Assembly (NCBI RefSeq): GCF_031877795.1
Contig: NC_133948.1
Coordinates: forward strand, 15,206,948 to 15,270,947
Source of the DNA: Strix aluco
Lineage: Eukaryota; Chordata; Aves; Strigiformes; Strigidae
DNA: 64,000 nucleotides
Direction: 5' to 3'
The notes under the pieces are model-generated. The model searched no databases and was not told the DNA's origin. It saw nothing but the letters and a program-made list of their open reading frames with translations. Below, piece after piece: positions 52,701 through 64,000 of this stretch. Every line of letters starts with the position of its first letter. The stretch's first letter is position 1. The position numbers and the translations under genes are program-made.

Positions 52701-54303
52701 AATGCAGCAATTAGAATAATAAACTTGTTCTGCAGTAATTTGGATAGTCTCTGTTGATGGTTTATGCTGGATTTTAGGAGAACAGCTGTAAGAAATTTTA
52801 AAAGACCTAATTTTCTAAGCTAATACTGTTTTTATTAATGTGTATATGGTTATATAGTAAACTTTAAAAATAAATATATCTAATCAATCTGAAGTATAAA
52901 AGAACAATTTTGTTACAGCACAGTGCCTAATATATTAAAACTTCAGCAGTAATACTAAGCATGCTTTAGATTTGTAATAAAGCTCATCTTTTTAATTAGG
53001 TCCATGTTTCTTTGATAATTGTGCCTGAAGTTGAAGGAATTTTCTGAAATAGCAAGGTATTTTTCATATTCGGAAGGCTTTACTATTAATGTTTAAAGCT
53101 TTGTTCAAGTTATTCATAAATTGTCTAGAATTGAGCTGGAAATGTTTGGTCTTAATGACTTTAATAGTGGCTGCTATTCGGGAAGAGCAGAACTGGTGCT
53201 GGTGAAGAGGTAGTTGGCTGCAGAAGGCAGTTGTGCCACCAGCCTGCAGGAATGGTAGCTGAGATGTCCTCCTCAAAAATGTTCATATAAACATGCCCGA
53301 ACTCTTCATCGCTCTTCCTGCTGGCTGGCTCTAGACCTGAGAGCTGAATCTGTAAGCTTATCGTTATTTTAAGGATGGAGAAGGAGATTTGTGTAAACCT
53401 TACAGTTTTTAAACCCATCTTCTCTTGAATCATTAGTCTTCATTGTATCAGGGTATACTCTAAAGTTAATCCAGTCTGCACCCTTCTTGATGGATGAGCT
53501 GTAAGATAGAGGTGGATTGGATGAATGAGCCTGTTGCTTAGCCAGCCATCATTTTAAATTTGATTGAGCAGGAGGCTCAGTTTTTAAATCTTGTAGATCA
53601 AGGAGAATGGAGCATCGTGTAATCTTGAAAAACATCCAGTGAGAACCAAAGGTTAGAAGCTGAAACCAGATGCATTTGAGAGACCTGCTAAACCCCTCCT
53701 TTCCCGGTATCTTCAAGTGAAGAGTAGACGTGTTTTTGGAAGATAAGTGTACCCAAACACAACGTACGTAAAATACCAAGTCACGCTGGTATGAGCACGA
53801 GATCTTATTCTGAATACAAGGGCTGGAATTTTATGGCCTCTGATACGTTAAAGATCAAACCTGATGAATTTGTGTCCTTTCTAGCTTTGATCATTGTGAT
53901 TCTTTGAATACTCTCATCGGATACAGCGTGGGTTACATATGGACCATCTTTCTTCTGCTTCTTTTGAAACAAAAACGTTAAATAATTCTGCCTTTTTAAA
54001 ATCAATATTAACAGTAGTACAATCTTCATCTTGCTGTTGGTAGATAGCATTTCTCGATTTCCTTCATTTCTGATAACTTAAAAGAATGTTTCTATTTTCC
54101 ATTGTTCTTGCAGGTGTGGAAACTTCTGTGCTGTTTTTTTAATTCTTCCTTACTGATTTCCGTAGTTGATAGATTCAGACTTCTATCAAGTCTTCTAGGT
54201 TTTCTTGCTTGTTCAAAATTGGGGGTTTATATTTACTTTTTGCATTAATTTTTAGTGAATTGCTGCCAGTTCCAGCTCGATTCTGCTCATCATTCCCTCC
54301 TTT

Positions 54304-54334
54304 TATATAAATATATATATATATACACATACAT
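54304..54334. repeat. AT-rich microsatellite
   Basis: A short (AT)n run grading into cacatacatg. Ordinary simple repeat in MTMR3 intron 1. Confidence 0.85.
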
Positions 54335-55149
54335 GTCCTTCTGCAAGTTGTGTGATTTTGAACCAACTTGCAAGCTTTTATATGCTGTTTCTCCCCTACT
54401 CTGGGGACATACAGGCAGTTTATTGTGACGTTCCTATTTAACAGGGATTTGGGGGACAGTGTAATGCTTTCTTCTCATCGATCATTTTTAGACAGTGGGG
54501 TGTTTTCATTTCAGAATATGTTTTAAAATCTACTGCTCCTTTTCCCTTTGTAAATATTCTGTACAGTATACAGGATGTAGTTAGTGCTTCCTGCAGTGGT
54601 GGTGTGCTTGTGAGCTGATGGATTTGAAGTATTTTTTCTGTCAACCACAACACTGATAATTTGTAATATTTTTGTAATTAGGGTGACGTATGAACTGAGA
54701 ACTGACTGAACTCTACTGATGTGTTTTCATTTGTGTTTTTTATGTGCTGTAGACTGCAAAACCCATAAAATACCTGAATGAATCCTATTCTTTAAAAAAG
54801 AACCTATCTGAATTTAAAAAACTGAGTATAAGATAAATGGCAAAATCAAATTGTAACTCCAGTATCCACTTCAGTCGTTAAGTTCCTAATAGGGTCAGTT
54901 GTATAAACTTCAAGACTGTATGCTCTTTAATATTTTCAGAAAATTTGCAGATGATAAAAGATCAGGGGATTGTTCGATAGTGGGGAGAGCAGGTTGCTAG
55001 TGTATAGTGATCTGGAGCTCTTGAAAAGGTTGGTGCAGCAAATATTTTGATACATTCATGGATGTAGAAGATGAGTCATAACTGTAAAATGAGGAATTTT
55101 ATCCGTACATGAATTCTAATTCATATGCAGTAGTTGAAACAAGATTACT

Positions 55150-55200
55150 CCAGGGGGATCCGACAACCTGTGTTACATAACGGGTCAGACTAAATGATCA
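55150..55200 (+). mobile_element. CR1-like LINE 3' remnant
   Basis: acaacctgtgttacataacg followed by gtcagactaaatgatcacag resembles the 3' part of an old CR1-type LINE (of the form gtcagactagatgatcacaa). It is short and stops where the LTR-like segment begins. Confidence 0.45.
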
Positions 55201-55247
55201 CAGCGGCTGCGTGGTGCTTAGTTGTTGGCTGGGGTTAAACCACGACA
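55201..55247 (-). mobile_element. LTR start remnant of an avian endogenous retrovirus
   Basis: Read on the minus strand this begins TGTCGTGGTTTAACCCCAGC and continues with caactaagcaccacgcagcc, which I recognise as the 5' end of a common bird LTR family. TG is the canonical LTR terminus. Only about 47 bp remain; no viral gene is present. Confidence 0.6.
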
Positions 55248-55557
55248 GTGATCTAGAAAGATGAACATGTTTTAATTTAAATTATATAAACATTGGTCTA
55301 ATTGCTGCATTCAGATGGGTATTCTCCCAGCACTACATTCAAAGATGATTTTTCAGAATGAACAGAAGGAGCCAGACACATTTTGAAACAATTTTGTCTC
55401 TCAGGAGAGTTGGTTTATATGGATTTCATCTTTTCGTAATTACTGTTTGCTTGCAGTTTTCTAACAGCTGAATTCTCAGTCTTTGAAAGTTAATTTGTGT
55501 TTTTTTGCCAAAAGAAAATGAATTTAACTTCATCATTATACTTTTCTGGTTTTCTAG

Positions 55558-55638
55558 ATTTTAATAGTAAGTGAAGAAGAGCCTCAAAGTATTTTGAGTA
55601 AAGACGAGGATTTCTCCTCCTATCCAGGGCCTGTCATG
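55558..55638 (+). CDS. MTMR3: MTMR3 exon carrying the start codon
   Basis: This 81-bp exon has acceptor ggttttctag and donor gtaagc. Its last three bases (55636-55638) are the ATG that, joined to the next exon, gives MDEETQHSLECIQANQ, the conserved MTMR3 N-terminus; the other 78 bases are 5' UTR by that annotation. The 78 bases are open in the same frame, with a serine- and acid-rich reading (SEEEPQS, SKDEDFSS), so an N-terminal extension is possible. MTMR3 removes the 3-phosphate from PtdIns3P and PtdIns(3,5)P2 at endosomal and autophagic membranes; this is family knowledge. Confidence 0.85.
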
Positions 55639-56029
55639 GTAAGCAAAAGGGGTTTGTAGGGTCTGTTACAGAGCAGAGTAGGCTAAAATCTGAAAAACAA
55701 TAGAGAATTAATGTTTACATGGGGAGTTGTTGAATTTTAAGTGTAGTGCCAGGCTAGCTAATGCTTTCTTTCTAATACTATTACAAGTCGTCTTTTTTCT
55801 ATGACTTTACTAATTGGGCTGCAGGAGGGAAACCAGTTTCTAATATTATATTTAGTTGTTTTGAGTGCTTGTCTTTGTAAGGTTAGTAACTTTAGTAAGT
55901 TACTGATACATGAATTCTCTAAGCACTTCATCCTGTTTGAGCTTTTCATTGGTCATTTATAGCTTGCTATGTGGTGAAGAAGGCAGCAAGTGACAGTGCT
56001 GAGGTTAACTGTAATGCTTTGTTTCTCAG
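55639..56029 (+). other. MTMR3: MTMR3 intron 2
   Basis: A 391-bp phase 0 intron, donor gtaagc and acceptor tgtttctcag. Nothing else was recognised. Confidence 0.9.
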
Positions 56030-56119
56030 GATGAAGAGACTCAGCACAGCCTTGAATGCATCCAGGCTAATCAGATTTTTCCCAGGAAGCAGCTAATCCG
56101 AGAGGATGAGAACCTTCAG
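56030..56119 (+). CDS. MTMR3: MTMR3 coding exon 2
   Basis: This 90-bp exon encodes 30 codons, residues 2-31, beginning DEETQHSLECIQANQIFPRK and ending QLIREDENLQ. The match to vertebrate MTMR3 is nearly residue for residue; the paralogue MTMR4 has a different N-terminus. It is phase 0 at both ends, with donor gtaatc. An ATG overlapping the exon start (56031) reads a different frame and is not the start. The stretch leads into the PH-GRAM domain. Confidence 0.96.
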
Positions 56120-57335
56120 GTAATCACCACACGGCTCCTTGCCAGTTAAGCTCACCATATCTCTAGTTGACCTATGTATTCTCTGGCCTCTCCCATAGAA
56201 TTTTCACTGGCAACTGAGCACAGTAATAGGAGAAACACATTTTCTTTTTAAATACTCACATACTGTTGGTAGGACAGAGAACTTGTGCGTTATATTACAA
56301 GAGATTCCTTAGAGTGTCTGAAAAATATAGCCATTACTTGTGTAGTAATTTCAGGTGCTAGGTTTTATTCCATAGTTTAGAGCTCTTTGTTTTTTAAAAG
56401 AATAATACTAAGCTAGTTAAATACTACCATTACTTCTTGTTACTGAGAAGCCAAAAGTCTTATGTTGCACAAAATAGATATTTTTTTGTTTCATAATTTT
56501 CCAAAGCTCCTTTTGCAGTCAGTTTAGTTCAAATGATTTATCCATGTAGACACTCTTATATCAACTGAAAAGGTAGTTTGTTTCATTTTAATAGAAAATA
56601 TTTTAATTGATTTAAGCTAAGTTGGTATAAAACCAGGTTATTTTCAAGTTGAGCATATACACTTTTCACCCAGCTCAGCTAAATTGGGCTTAAGTCACAT
56701 TTTAATTAAACACTTGCAATTTCTACGTGTGATATAATACAACTGCAGGTTTTCTGACTCATAAAACAGCAGTATGTCGTCCATTTTCATATTTGCAGTG
56801 AGAAATATGAAGCAAAAAGTATGATTTGTCCAACTGACTTCATCTGTGTGGGATTTAAGTATCCAGTCTGAGCTGGTTAGCCTGAGCTTGCTTAGTGAAT
56901 ATTGGGGACCAACAGCATATAAGATTATTCATCTTACATGTTTTGCCTACTTTAGGATGATTTTAATAACATTATGGAAATGTCACTCTCCATTAAGTAA
57001 GGAATGAGAGCATAAACCAAGGGGTTGGTCAGACTGCTTGCCAAAATGTTGAGGATATTTTGCTCAGATTTTTCATTAAAATTCATTGTTTTCCCTGACC
57101 AAGCACTTACTACTCAGGAAAATTAAGAGAAAATGAGGAATAATTTTTTTAAAAAGGCTACAATTAACCTCTGAACCAACCTTACCCAAGACTTTCCTTC
57201 TCAGCAGTAATAGCTAGGCTGAATCCTCAGCAGTGTTTCATTTTGATTTTATGATATTGTGTGCTTGAGTGTATGCTTACCGGAGGTACGTATTTGGTAA
57301 ATGGTTTCTGAAAGATTTTTATTCCCATTCTGAAG
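56120..57335 (+). other. MTMR3: MTMR3 intron 3
   Basis: A 1216-bp phase 0 intron, donor gtaatc and acceptor cattctgaag. The polypyrimidine tract before the acceptor is modest. No gene or repeat was recognised. Confidence 0.88.
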
Positions 57336-57452
57336 GTCCCATTCATTGAACTTCATGGTGAGAGTACGGAGTATGTAGGACGAGCAGAGGATGCCATCAT
57401 TGCGCTATCTAATTACAGGCTTCACATCAAATTCAAGGAGTCTGTTGTGAAT
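57336..57452 (+). CDS. MTMR3: MTMR3 coding exon 3 (start of PH-GRAM domain)
   Basis: This 117-bp exon encodes 39 codons, residues 32-70, beginning VPFIELHGESTEYVGRAEDA and ending LHIKFKESVVN before the consensus donor gtaagt. It covers the first strands of the PH-GRAM domain, which in myotubularins binds phosphoinositides and helps membrane targeting. Both ends are phase 0. The next family segment (of the type VPLQLIESVECRD) was not found to the right, so the rest of the PH-GRAM domain, the phosphatase domain with its CX5R motif and the FYVE domain lie beyond the window. Confidence 0.96.
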
Positions 57453-60400
57453 GTAAGTGTTATTCATGCTACTATGGTAATACAGGTATTCTGAACGCAA
57501 TCCAAATAAGAGAATTTAGGATAAGAGTACGGTGATCCTGCCTTTTTAAGGTTAGTGGTAATGAAAAATTTCTTTATGATGTCAAAATCCCATTTTTCAG
57601 GGAGAACAGATATGTATTTAGGTATCAAAAGATGACTCAGCACCTCTGAAAATCAGGCTTCATAAGGAAACTTCACATCACTCAACTTTACGTTCTTTTT
57701 ACAGCTGGTTATGTCAGCCATGTTTTCTCCCTAATGTCTATATATACTCAGTAGAGAAACAAAAGGTCTTCCAAAGAGCTGTTTGGAGCACCTAAGCTGG
57801 ATTCGTGCCTTGCTTGGAGCTTCAAAAGGTGGAAGTAGGTCCAGCTACTGAAGTTACATGCCTGAAGTTGGATATTGTGAGTTGGATATTGACGTAAGAG
57901 ATCTGTGAATTGGACCTCATCTTCAGATGCCTGCCATTTCTTTCAAGAGCTTTACTCTTATGTATGCAGTCTTAAAAATTGTTATGTATCCAGCTACTCA
58001 AGATTGTAGACATAAATGGACATTTTATAGTCCTTTGCAGTAGTATAATGCTGATGTATACTAGTCTTGCTAGTTGTAATACCATGTGTGAACTATATAG
58101 AATTTGATAGGACATTATACATGGCACAGAAGTACTTTTGTGGATATCTGTAATAAACCCAGTAAAATAAAATCCAAAGAATCAAAGCTTCCACCCCCCT
58201 GATGATGGGCTTTTTACTAGTCTCCTTATGTCAAGACAAGTCCTGACCTAGTTCACAACTGCCACATGTCAGTCACAAATCCTGAACTATGCAGTGGTGA
58301 GTTAAGTGTAAAACACCAAGACTGCATGTTACTCCAAAGCTGAGAAAAGCAAGGGAAACAAAATACAAGAATTGGCAAGAGTCCAACACATACATGACTG
58401 AGACACAAGTGACACAGTGGTTGGGAACATCAGTGAGATCTCCTGTGCACCTAACCAATTTAATTTTTGATGCCATGTCGATCTTAAATTCAAATTGTTT
58501 TTTGATTGTTTTGTGTCAGAACCGAATTATTAACTCTCTAAAAATGTTGTGTACTAACTGAAACTCAATCTTTACTGGTTTATGTTGTCTCTAATCATAT
58601 AGTTATGTTATCTCCAGACTTTGAAATGTGCCTGTGTCATAGTTATTAATCACTTCAAGTGCTGTTTTAGTTCATGAATTATCTATGTAGTAGGCTGAAT
58701 AGGCATGTCTGCTAGGCTGGTGAACATCTGTGTACAGCATTAAAGTGCTGAAGTTCATGATGATGTGGTGTTTTTCAGCAAATAAAGGTATTATTTCTGA
58801 ACATGGCAATTATTCAGAATTATGGCAAAAAATTTAACTGGAAATTTAAGGGCTATTGTCTTCCACTGCTGACCCTACAAAGGAGATGATAGAAGTATGT
58901 GCAGATGCAGAGGTAGCATAACTTTACTTTTCACTTCTCTGACTCCGTAGTCAATCCTGAAGTACAACTGGAGGCCTACAAGTTAAGCGGTAGGTGCCAC
59001 CACACATCGGAATGGTGGCCAGGGGTCAGCTAGGTGCTGGGATGCCTCGAGTGCAGTCCAGCCAGATGCATCTCTACATGCTGCTGGCAACAGAGAAAGA
59101 TGTGTTACGAGGCATGTGTTTTATAGGATTCCTTTGCTGCTTTGTGATACAAACATGAATTCTGGGGCTGGGTTCTGCCAAGGGGCCTGCTACAATAAAT
59201 CTATATATTCTATTACTTACTGTTAGATTTTTTCTTAATTCAGATCTGAATGTTGTATGAAATTGACACTAGAATTGACAAAACAAAGGACTGAATATTT
59301 AAAAACAACTTGCTGAGACATGAGAAACAAGAGTAGCCCTAGAAATCGAGAGTTTGTTCTGAGGAATAAATGAGAGTTACTTTATTAGAGAAGCCACTAA
59401 TGCATGTACTGCACTTACTGTCATATCTGTCCTTAGGATAATTGGGGGTATTAATTTTTAAGAATTTTCAGTTTAATATTGTTGAGCAGTAACAAGAATT
59501 GATGTTTTCTTAAATAATATTCTTTGTTTGTGTTCAGGAAACAGTCCATAAAAGTTTTGTCAGTATTACCAAGTTAATTTTGCTTCCCTGATTTCATATC
59601 CAGTATTCTGCCCTCTCGGTCTGTCTGATGTCTCCAAGGTTGTTAGTCCTGCTTCATATGCCATCATTAACCAGAAAGATTCAATTAGATAGTGTATGAG
59701 GAAGAGCAGAATATAGATTACTAGTAACATAGTCTGAACTGTATTGGAATCCAAGGCAGACAGGATTTGGAGTCTCTTTAAGGATAGAACATAGTTGCAA
59801 TAATTAGGAACCATATTTAAAATGTTAAATTTTGGAGTAATAATCACTTTGGTTATCGTTGATCAAAATTATTGATCAGATGGTGATTTTTCTAAATTAA
59901 GTCTTCACCGAGTAATTTTTGATTGAGTTCATCTTGATTCTTTCCTACTGTTTTTATATAGCTAGAGCTGTTCAGAAAACACCTGTAAGAAGACCTTTGT
60001 AGAAATGTATGTTTACTAATGTTAGGAGTTGGGTTTTTATTATTTTGAATGATTTTCATAAGAATCACTATCCTAAGTCCAGCCACACTAATGACCTTGT
60101 CACCTCAGCGGAGAGAAGTGCTTTTGTGTAAGAAAGAGGATTCTTAGCAAATACCTGTATTACAGTACTTGCAAAACAAATTGATTCCCTGTGTCTGAAT
60201 GTGCAGCTGTTCTGTGTAGGCATCTCCTCTTGAAGTAGGTGGGATATTCTCATGGTAGAAATGGTCCTCCAGAGAAAGCAGGATGCATGTCAACTACTTG
60301 CCCCTTAGTAAAGGCAACTGCATGAAGGAAATGGAACCCAGTTCAAAATGGATTCCTGGTCTTTGGTTTTTTACCTCACTGTTCTCTTTTTGTTTACAAT

Positions 60401-63400
60401 TCAATAGACTGGCTGTCAAAATGATGCTTGTGAAACCTCAGTAAGTAGCACAATGCTGCTGGATCACTTGCTGCACCTGTGCTTGAAAATAAATACATTT
60501 TAAAGTTGCTAATGCTCACATTGCAACACTGCAGAAAACGGCTGTATGCGTAAATCTTTTCCATGGATAATTTCCTAGATCACAGTAGTAACAGGAACAT
60601 GGTGTTTTAAATGCAAAAACAAAAGATCCAGTAGACCATGCATAAATTGAAGGGATTATGACATTCAAAAGTGTTGACTTACATTTATCCATGGGATAAA
60701 AACGCAGACTCAACAGTGATCTCTGGGCACATGGGAAGTTTGGTTCCCAGGCTGATCACTATTGATTGTCTTTCCTTAAGAAAAATCAAACTTTGCAGCT
60801 GGTGTTTCTGTCTAAACACTTTTCTCCCTGTAACCTCATTGCATTTATGAGAGAATGAACATTTTAGTGTAGTTTATGAAACCATGGGCTTGTATGTAGC
60901 CTCTTTCACATAGTAGATTTTGGACACAGTAAAAAAAAAAGTCACACTGGCAAGCTGAGGGAGACTTTCAGTCTTGGTGATTAGGTGAGTTTTAGTATGA
61001 GCTTTCCCTTGTTTGGCCTCTAATGGCAAAGTGGTTGGTTTGGTAATTTCCTTACATATGCAGCACAGCTGTGCTTCGTCTGTGCTGAACAGTAGCTTAG
61101 TCCTTGTTTCATTCTCGGCTCCTGATGCTCAAGTTGTTCACATTGCCTGCATGTTAATTGTGAAAGCAGAAGGGGGACTAAATGATTGCCTTCAAGACAA
61201 AACCTAAGTGTAGTTGTAATTAAAAGCAAAATTTGCCTCAGGTACTCCTTGTAGGTTATATGAATAGATCACACCTGGAGGGATGTGACTCCCTCCACTT
61301 GGGAGAGTCCTTGAAGACCTTCTGAGCTGACCTTGCATCCTCAGTTCCTCCACGTGTCCTATTATACCATGCTTCAGGACGTACAGCACGTAGCCTTGGC
61401 CTTGTGCTGTTTAAAGTAACCAGTCTGTAACATAACCCTGACATTATTTCAGACTCAGAACTGGGAAAACAAGAAGAAAGTACTAATTACAGCTCATGGC
61501 CCCTGGGTGCCACATGGTATCCTGGAGAGAGTCAGGCCAAGTGGTACACGGGGTAGAGTGTATAGCATAGTCCCTCGTGAAAGGGCTGGCTTAGAGCAGC
61601 CTGGCCATGGTCCACTGCATACTGCTTGGCTTTGTGGTCAAGGGTTGAGCCATGGGTGGGTTGTTTCAGCAGCATAAACACAACTTGTGCTTTTTCTAAT
61701 TACAGAGGTATATTTCTCTAAATATATCTTGTACTGCTGTTAGATAACAGACAGTTCCAGTAATTAAAATAATAATAAAAAATGTTCAAAAGGAAAAAGT
61801 TTGTGTTGTAGAATGTTGCTATTGTTTAAAATGAGATAAATTTAAAGAAGAGACAATTAAGAGACAGATTCTGCAAGAGCACGATGCTCTAGTACTCTCT
61901 ATAATGCGATATGATTGGCCTTGGATAACAATGCATGTTTATTCTTATAAAAGCAAAAATTACTGCTTCTCCACTGCTTTACTGCGATAGCCATTATTAC
62001 ATGGTGAAGTGCCTGCAAATGGAATTGATGGCTCTTTCAAGAATAAGCTAACTGCACTGGGTGTCTGACTTGCTGCATGCATCAGCCTGAAAAACATAAT
62101 GAAAATGGAAGGTTATCAGTGGGAAATAATGGGGAATGAAGGCAGATAATTTTATAGAATTTTACTGGGAGAAGAATAATGGGCAGGAAGGAGATTGAAA
62201 ACTGAAGAGGATCAGAGGACAGATTTTTATGACCGGAAAAGAAAGTTAAAAAGATTGATAGGAAGTTTGCCCTGAAGAAAAATGGGCAGATTCTAAGGAA
62301 ATAGATGGTGAGCTGCAAGTAGACTGTCAAGAGAAAAAAGAGTGGTTGTTGAGCAGAGGGCAAATTGAAAGGTCATAGAACAAAGAGCGACTTTGAAAGA
62401 AGAAAATTAAAAACAATGCAGGAGTAGAAGAATACTTAGTATGTCATTAGAGTGCAGGCAGGAGGAACCAGAACCAGACTGCTAGGAGGAGGGAGCAAGG
62501 TGAAGAACTGCTTAAATGAAGATGGACATGGGAAAAATTGCAATAAAAGCGGGCTTGAAAAAAAAAAAGAATATTAACAGAAAAAGCTGCATTTGACTAA
62601 AAAAGCAAGTCTTCTAGAGTCTTAACTCTTTTAACTGGGGAAAGGTACCTTACTTTCCATGTTGGTGTCACCTGAGTCAGTGGTAGATTTAAATAATTCA
62701 TTGGGTGTATGTGAGGCTGTCCAGTTGGGAAGAAAGAATGGAAGATTCTCCAGTCAGGTCCATTCCAGTCCCTTAATTTATTAGACAAAACTATCACAAC
62801 AACTTACCTTGCAGGCTAGAGTCAAGTAGGAGAAGGCACGGAAGAAATTGGCAGTTAAAATAAAAACATTAACTTATAGCAACAGTACATCTGATCTTGT
62901 CTGTAATGCATTTAAATATCTGTTACGTTGGTATCTAAATACTCTCTGCAGTCAGGTTGAGCTTAAGGATGGCAAATAAAGAGGGGGCTTATCTTGCAGG
63001 AGGGAATCCTCATTTCATGTGCCCCTTCATGTTGCTAAGTTAGGTAATTTATATCAGACTATCGCAGATCTTAAAACAGTAATAATACTGAAAACATGGA
63101 CCAAAATTCAAGTTCCAGCTTTATTTGAATATTCAAACTACTGGGCTGTCAAGTCTCCTTGTGCATGAATTTTCTGTTCTTTAATGGAACAAAGAATAAC
63201 TTACCTGTACCAGCCTTGCTGATCATGGGAGATGAGAGTTAGTACTTTCTCCAGCTAAGGAGAGTCCAGCACTGTTCTTGGTTGTGGTCTGGCAGGGGCA
63301 AGGATAAAGTTTGAGTATTAAGACAATACCTGCCTGTTGTATTTTGGGGATTGTGAGCTCTGGGCAATGCTTTCGCATTCAGAAAAGGACTCTGGACTTT

Positions 63401-64000
63401 TGAGTTGGCAGGGAAACACGAGGTGTAGCTGGGAGCTGTGTGCCTGCCTTCCCAGGAGACACGGGAGTGTTGATCACTCCCCTGGGCGCAGCATTTACCA
63501 CTAGCTTTCACTAGGCATCTTCATGCTCAAAGTAAGTTTTCTTGGGGTTCATATTTCTGAGACGCCTCTTGCCCTTGCCTGCTGTTTTTAGTTCCCTTTC
63601 CTTTTATCATGCCACTGAAATCAGGTACTTTTTAAGCTTTGTGGTGCCTGAGTAGAAGCTATCTTGATTCCTCAGCCCAGATCCTTGATTGGAGGTGACC
63701 TTCAAGGACTTGCCCAGAGTCATATGGAAAGGCACTGGCAGAGCAGGGTCTTACAGCCACATCTTGTAAGCCCCAAGGCAGAACTTAAACTGCTGGATCA
63801 TACTCCTCTGATGGCAAAAGAAGGTAACAGAGCATTTGAATGTTTCTCTGATAGCCTTTGTATTGAAGGATCTCAATGGCAGAGGTTTTGTTGCCTTGTG
63901 TAATATTCAGTATAATCTAATAAACAATTCAAACAGTTTTACACTTTATGTTTATTACAGTAGCTAAAACTCTGTGTTTGGAATTTAGACATTTATGATG
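57453..64000 (+). other. MTMR3: MTMR3 intron 4 (runs off window)
   Basis: At least 6.5 kb of intron after donor gtaagt. One candidate 33-nt microexon is marked at 60408-60440. A purine-rich stretch lies at about 62.1-62.6 kb. Open frames are short and unrecognised. No conserved MTMR3 exon was found. Confidence 0.75.
60408..60440 (+). other. MTMR3: Candidate 33-nt cassette microexon
   Basis: A pyrimidine-rich tract (cactgttctctttttgttta) leads to acceptor AG at 60406-60407. Thirty-three bases follow, then the consensus donor gtaagt at 60441. The segment has no stop in the MTMR3 frame and would insert TGCQNDACETS after KESVVN without shifting the frame. It is not part of MTMR3 as I know it, so it may be a chance pairing of splice signals. 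Confidence 0.3.

Larger units (their letters stand above)
18373..55557 (+). other. MTMR3: MTMR3 intron 1
   Basis: About 37 kb with donor gtaagg and acceptor ggttttctag. Open frames are all short (mostly under 110 codons) and none resembles a known protein. No tRNA or snoRNA gene was recognised. It holds a pair of 75-bp direct repeats (39233 and 40638), a hairpin-forming inverted repeat (41121-41240), decayed CR1 pieces at 39.5 and 47.6 kb, and a CR1-like/LTR composite at 55.15-55.25 kb. Additional alternative 5' exons cannot be excluded. Confidence 0.6.

Noticed and set aside
53161-53433. 90-codon minus-strand open frame with acidic and Pro-rich segments
   Set aside because: No recognised motif, no conserved splice structure, and it lies within MTMR3 intron 1 on the opposite strand.
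56031-56033. ATG at the start of MTMR3 coding exon 2
   Set aside because: It reads out of frame with the conserved MTMR3 sequence; the correct start is the ATG ending the previous exon at 55636-55638.
57760-57920. Resemblance to old sauropsid interspersed repeats
   Set aside because: Only scattered word similarity; not enough to assign a family.
1-64000. CRISPR arrays, tRNA genes, rRNA genes, bacterial-type operons
   Set aside because: None seen; the sequence is vertebrate nuclear DNA with intron-bearing genes.

Overview
This is vertebrate nuclear DNA, almost certainly from a bird. The genes are split into short exons with GT/AG introns. The recognisable interspersed repeats are CR1-type LINE pieces, including a classic avian CR1 3' end at about 12.4 kb, and the start of an avian-type LTR at 55.2 kb. 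No mammalian SINEs were seen. Species cannot be fixed from the window.

Two protein-coding genes are present, head to head, both cut off by the window edges. On the minus strand (about 8.9 kb down to 1) lies the 5' part of ASCC2, activating signal cointegrator 1 complex subunit 2: a probable noncoding first exon in a CpG island at 8.2-9.0 kb, then five coding exons (6477-6557, 5222-5380, 4719-4889, 2871-3000, 910-977). They splice in frame to the first 203 residues. On the plus strand (about 18.2 kb to the right edge) lies the 5' part of MTMR3, a myotubularin-family 3-phosphoinositide phosphatase: a probable noncoding first exon in a second CpG island at 17.9-18.8 kb, a 37-kb first intron, an exon whose last codon is the start ATG (55558-55638), and two further coding exons (56030-56119, 57336-57452). 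These encode the first 70 residues, leading into the PH-GRAM domain. I recall the same divergent order, ASCC2 then MTMR3, on human chromosome 22q12.

Between the islands (9.0-17.9 kb) is intergenic DNA with two LINE fragments. The long MTMR3 intron 1 contains no gene I can recognise. It holds a near-perfect inverted repeat at 41.1-41.2 kb, a 75-bp sequence present twice 1.4 kb apart (39.2 and 40.6 kb), and decayed CR1 pieces. The right end (57.5-64 kb) is MTMR3 intron 4, which has one candidate 33-nt microexon.

I found no exotic system. The observations most worth checking are: an in-frame ATG in MTMR3 exon 1 that would extend the protein by 31 residues if exon 1 joins directly to the ATG exon; the candidate frame-preserving microexon; and the intronic hairpin.
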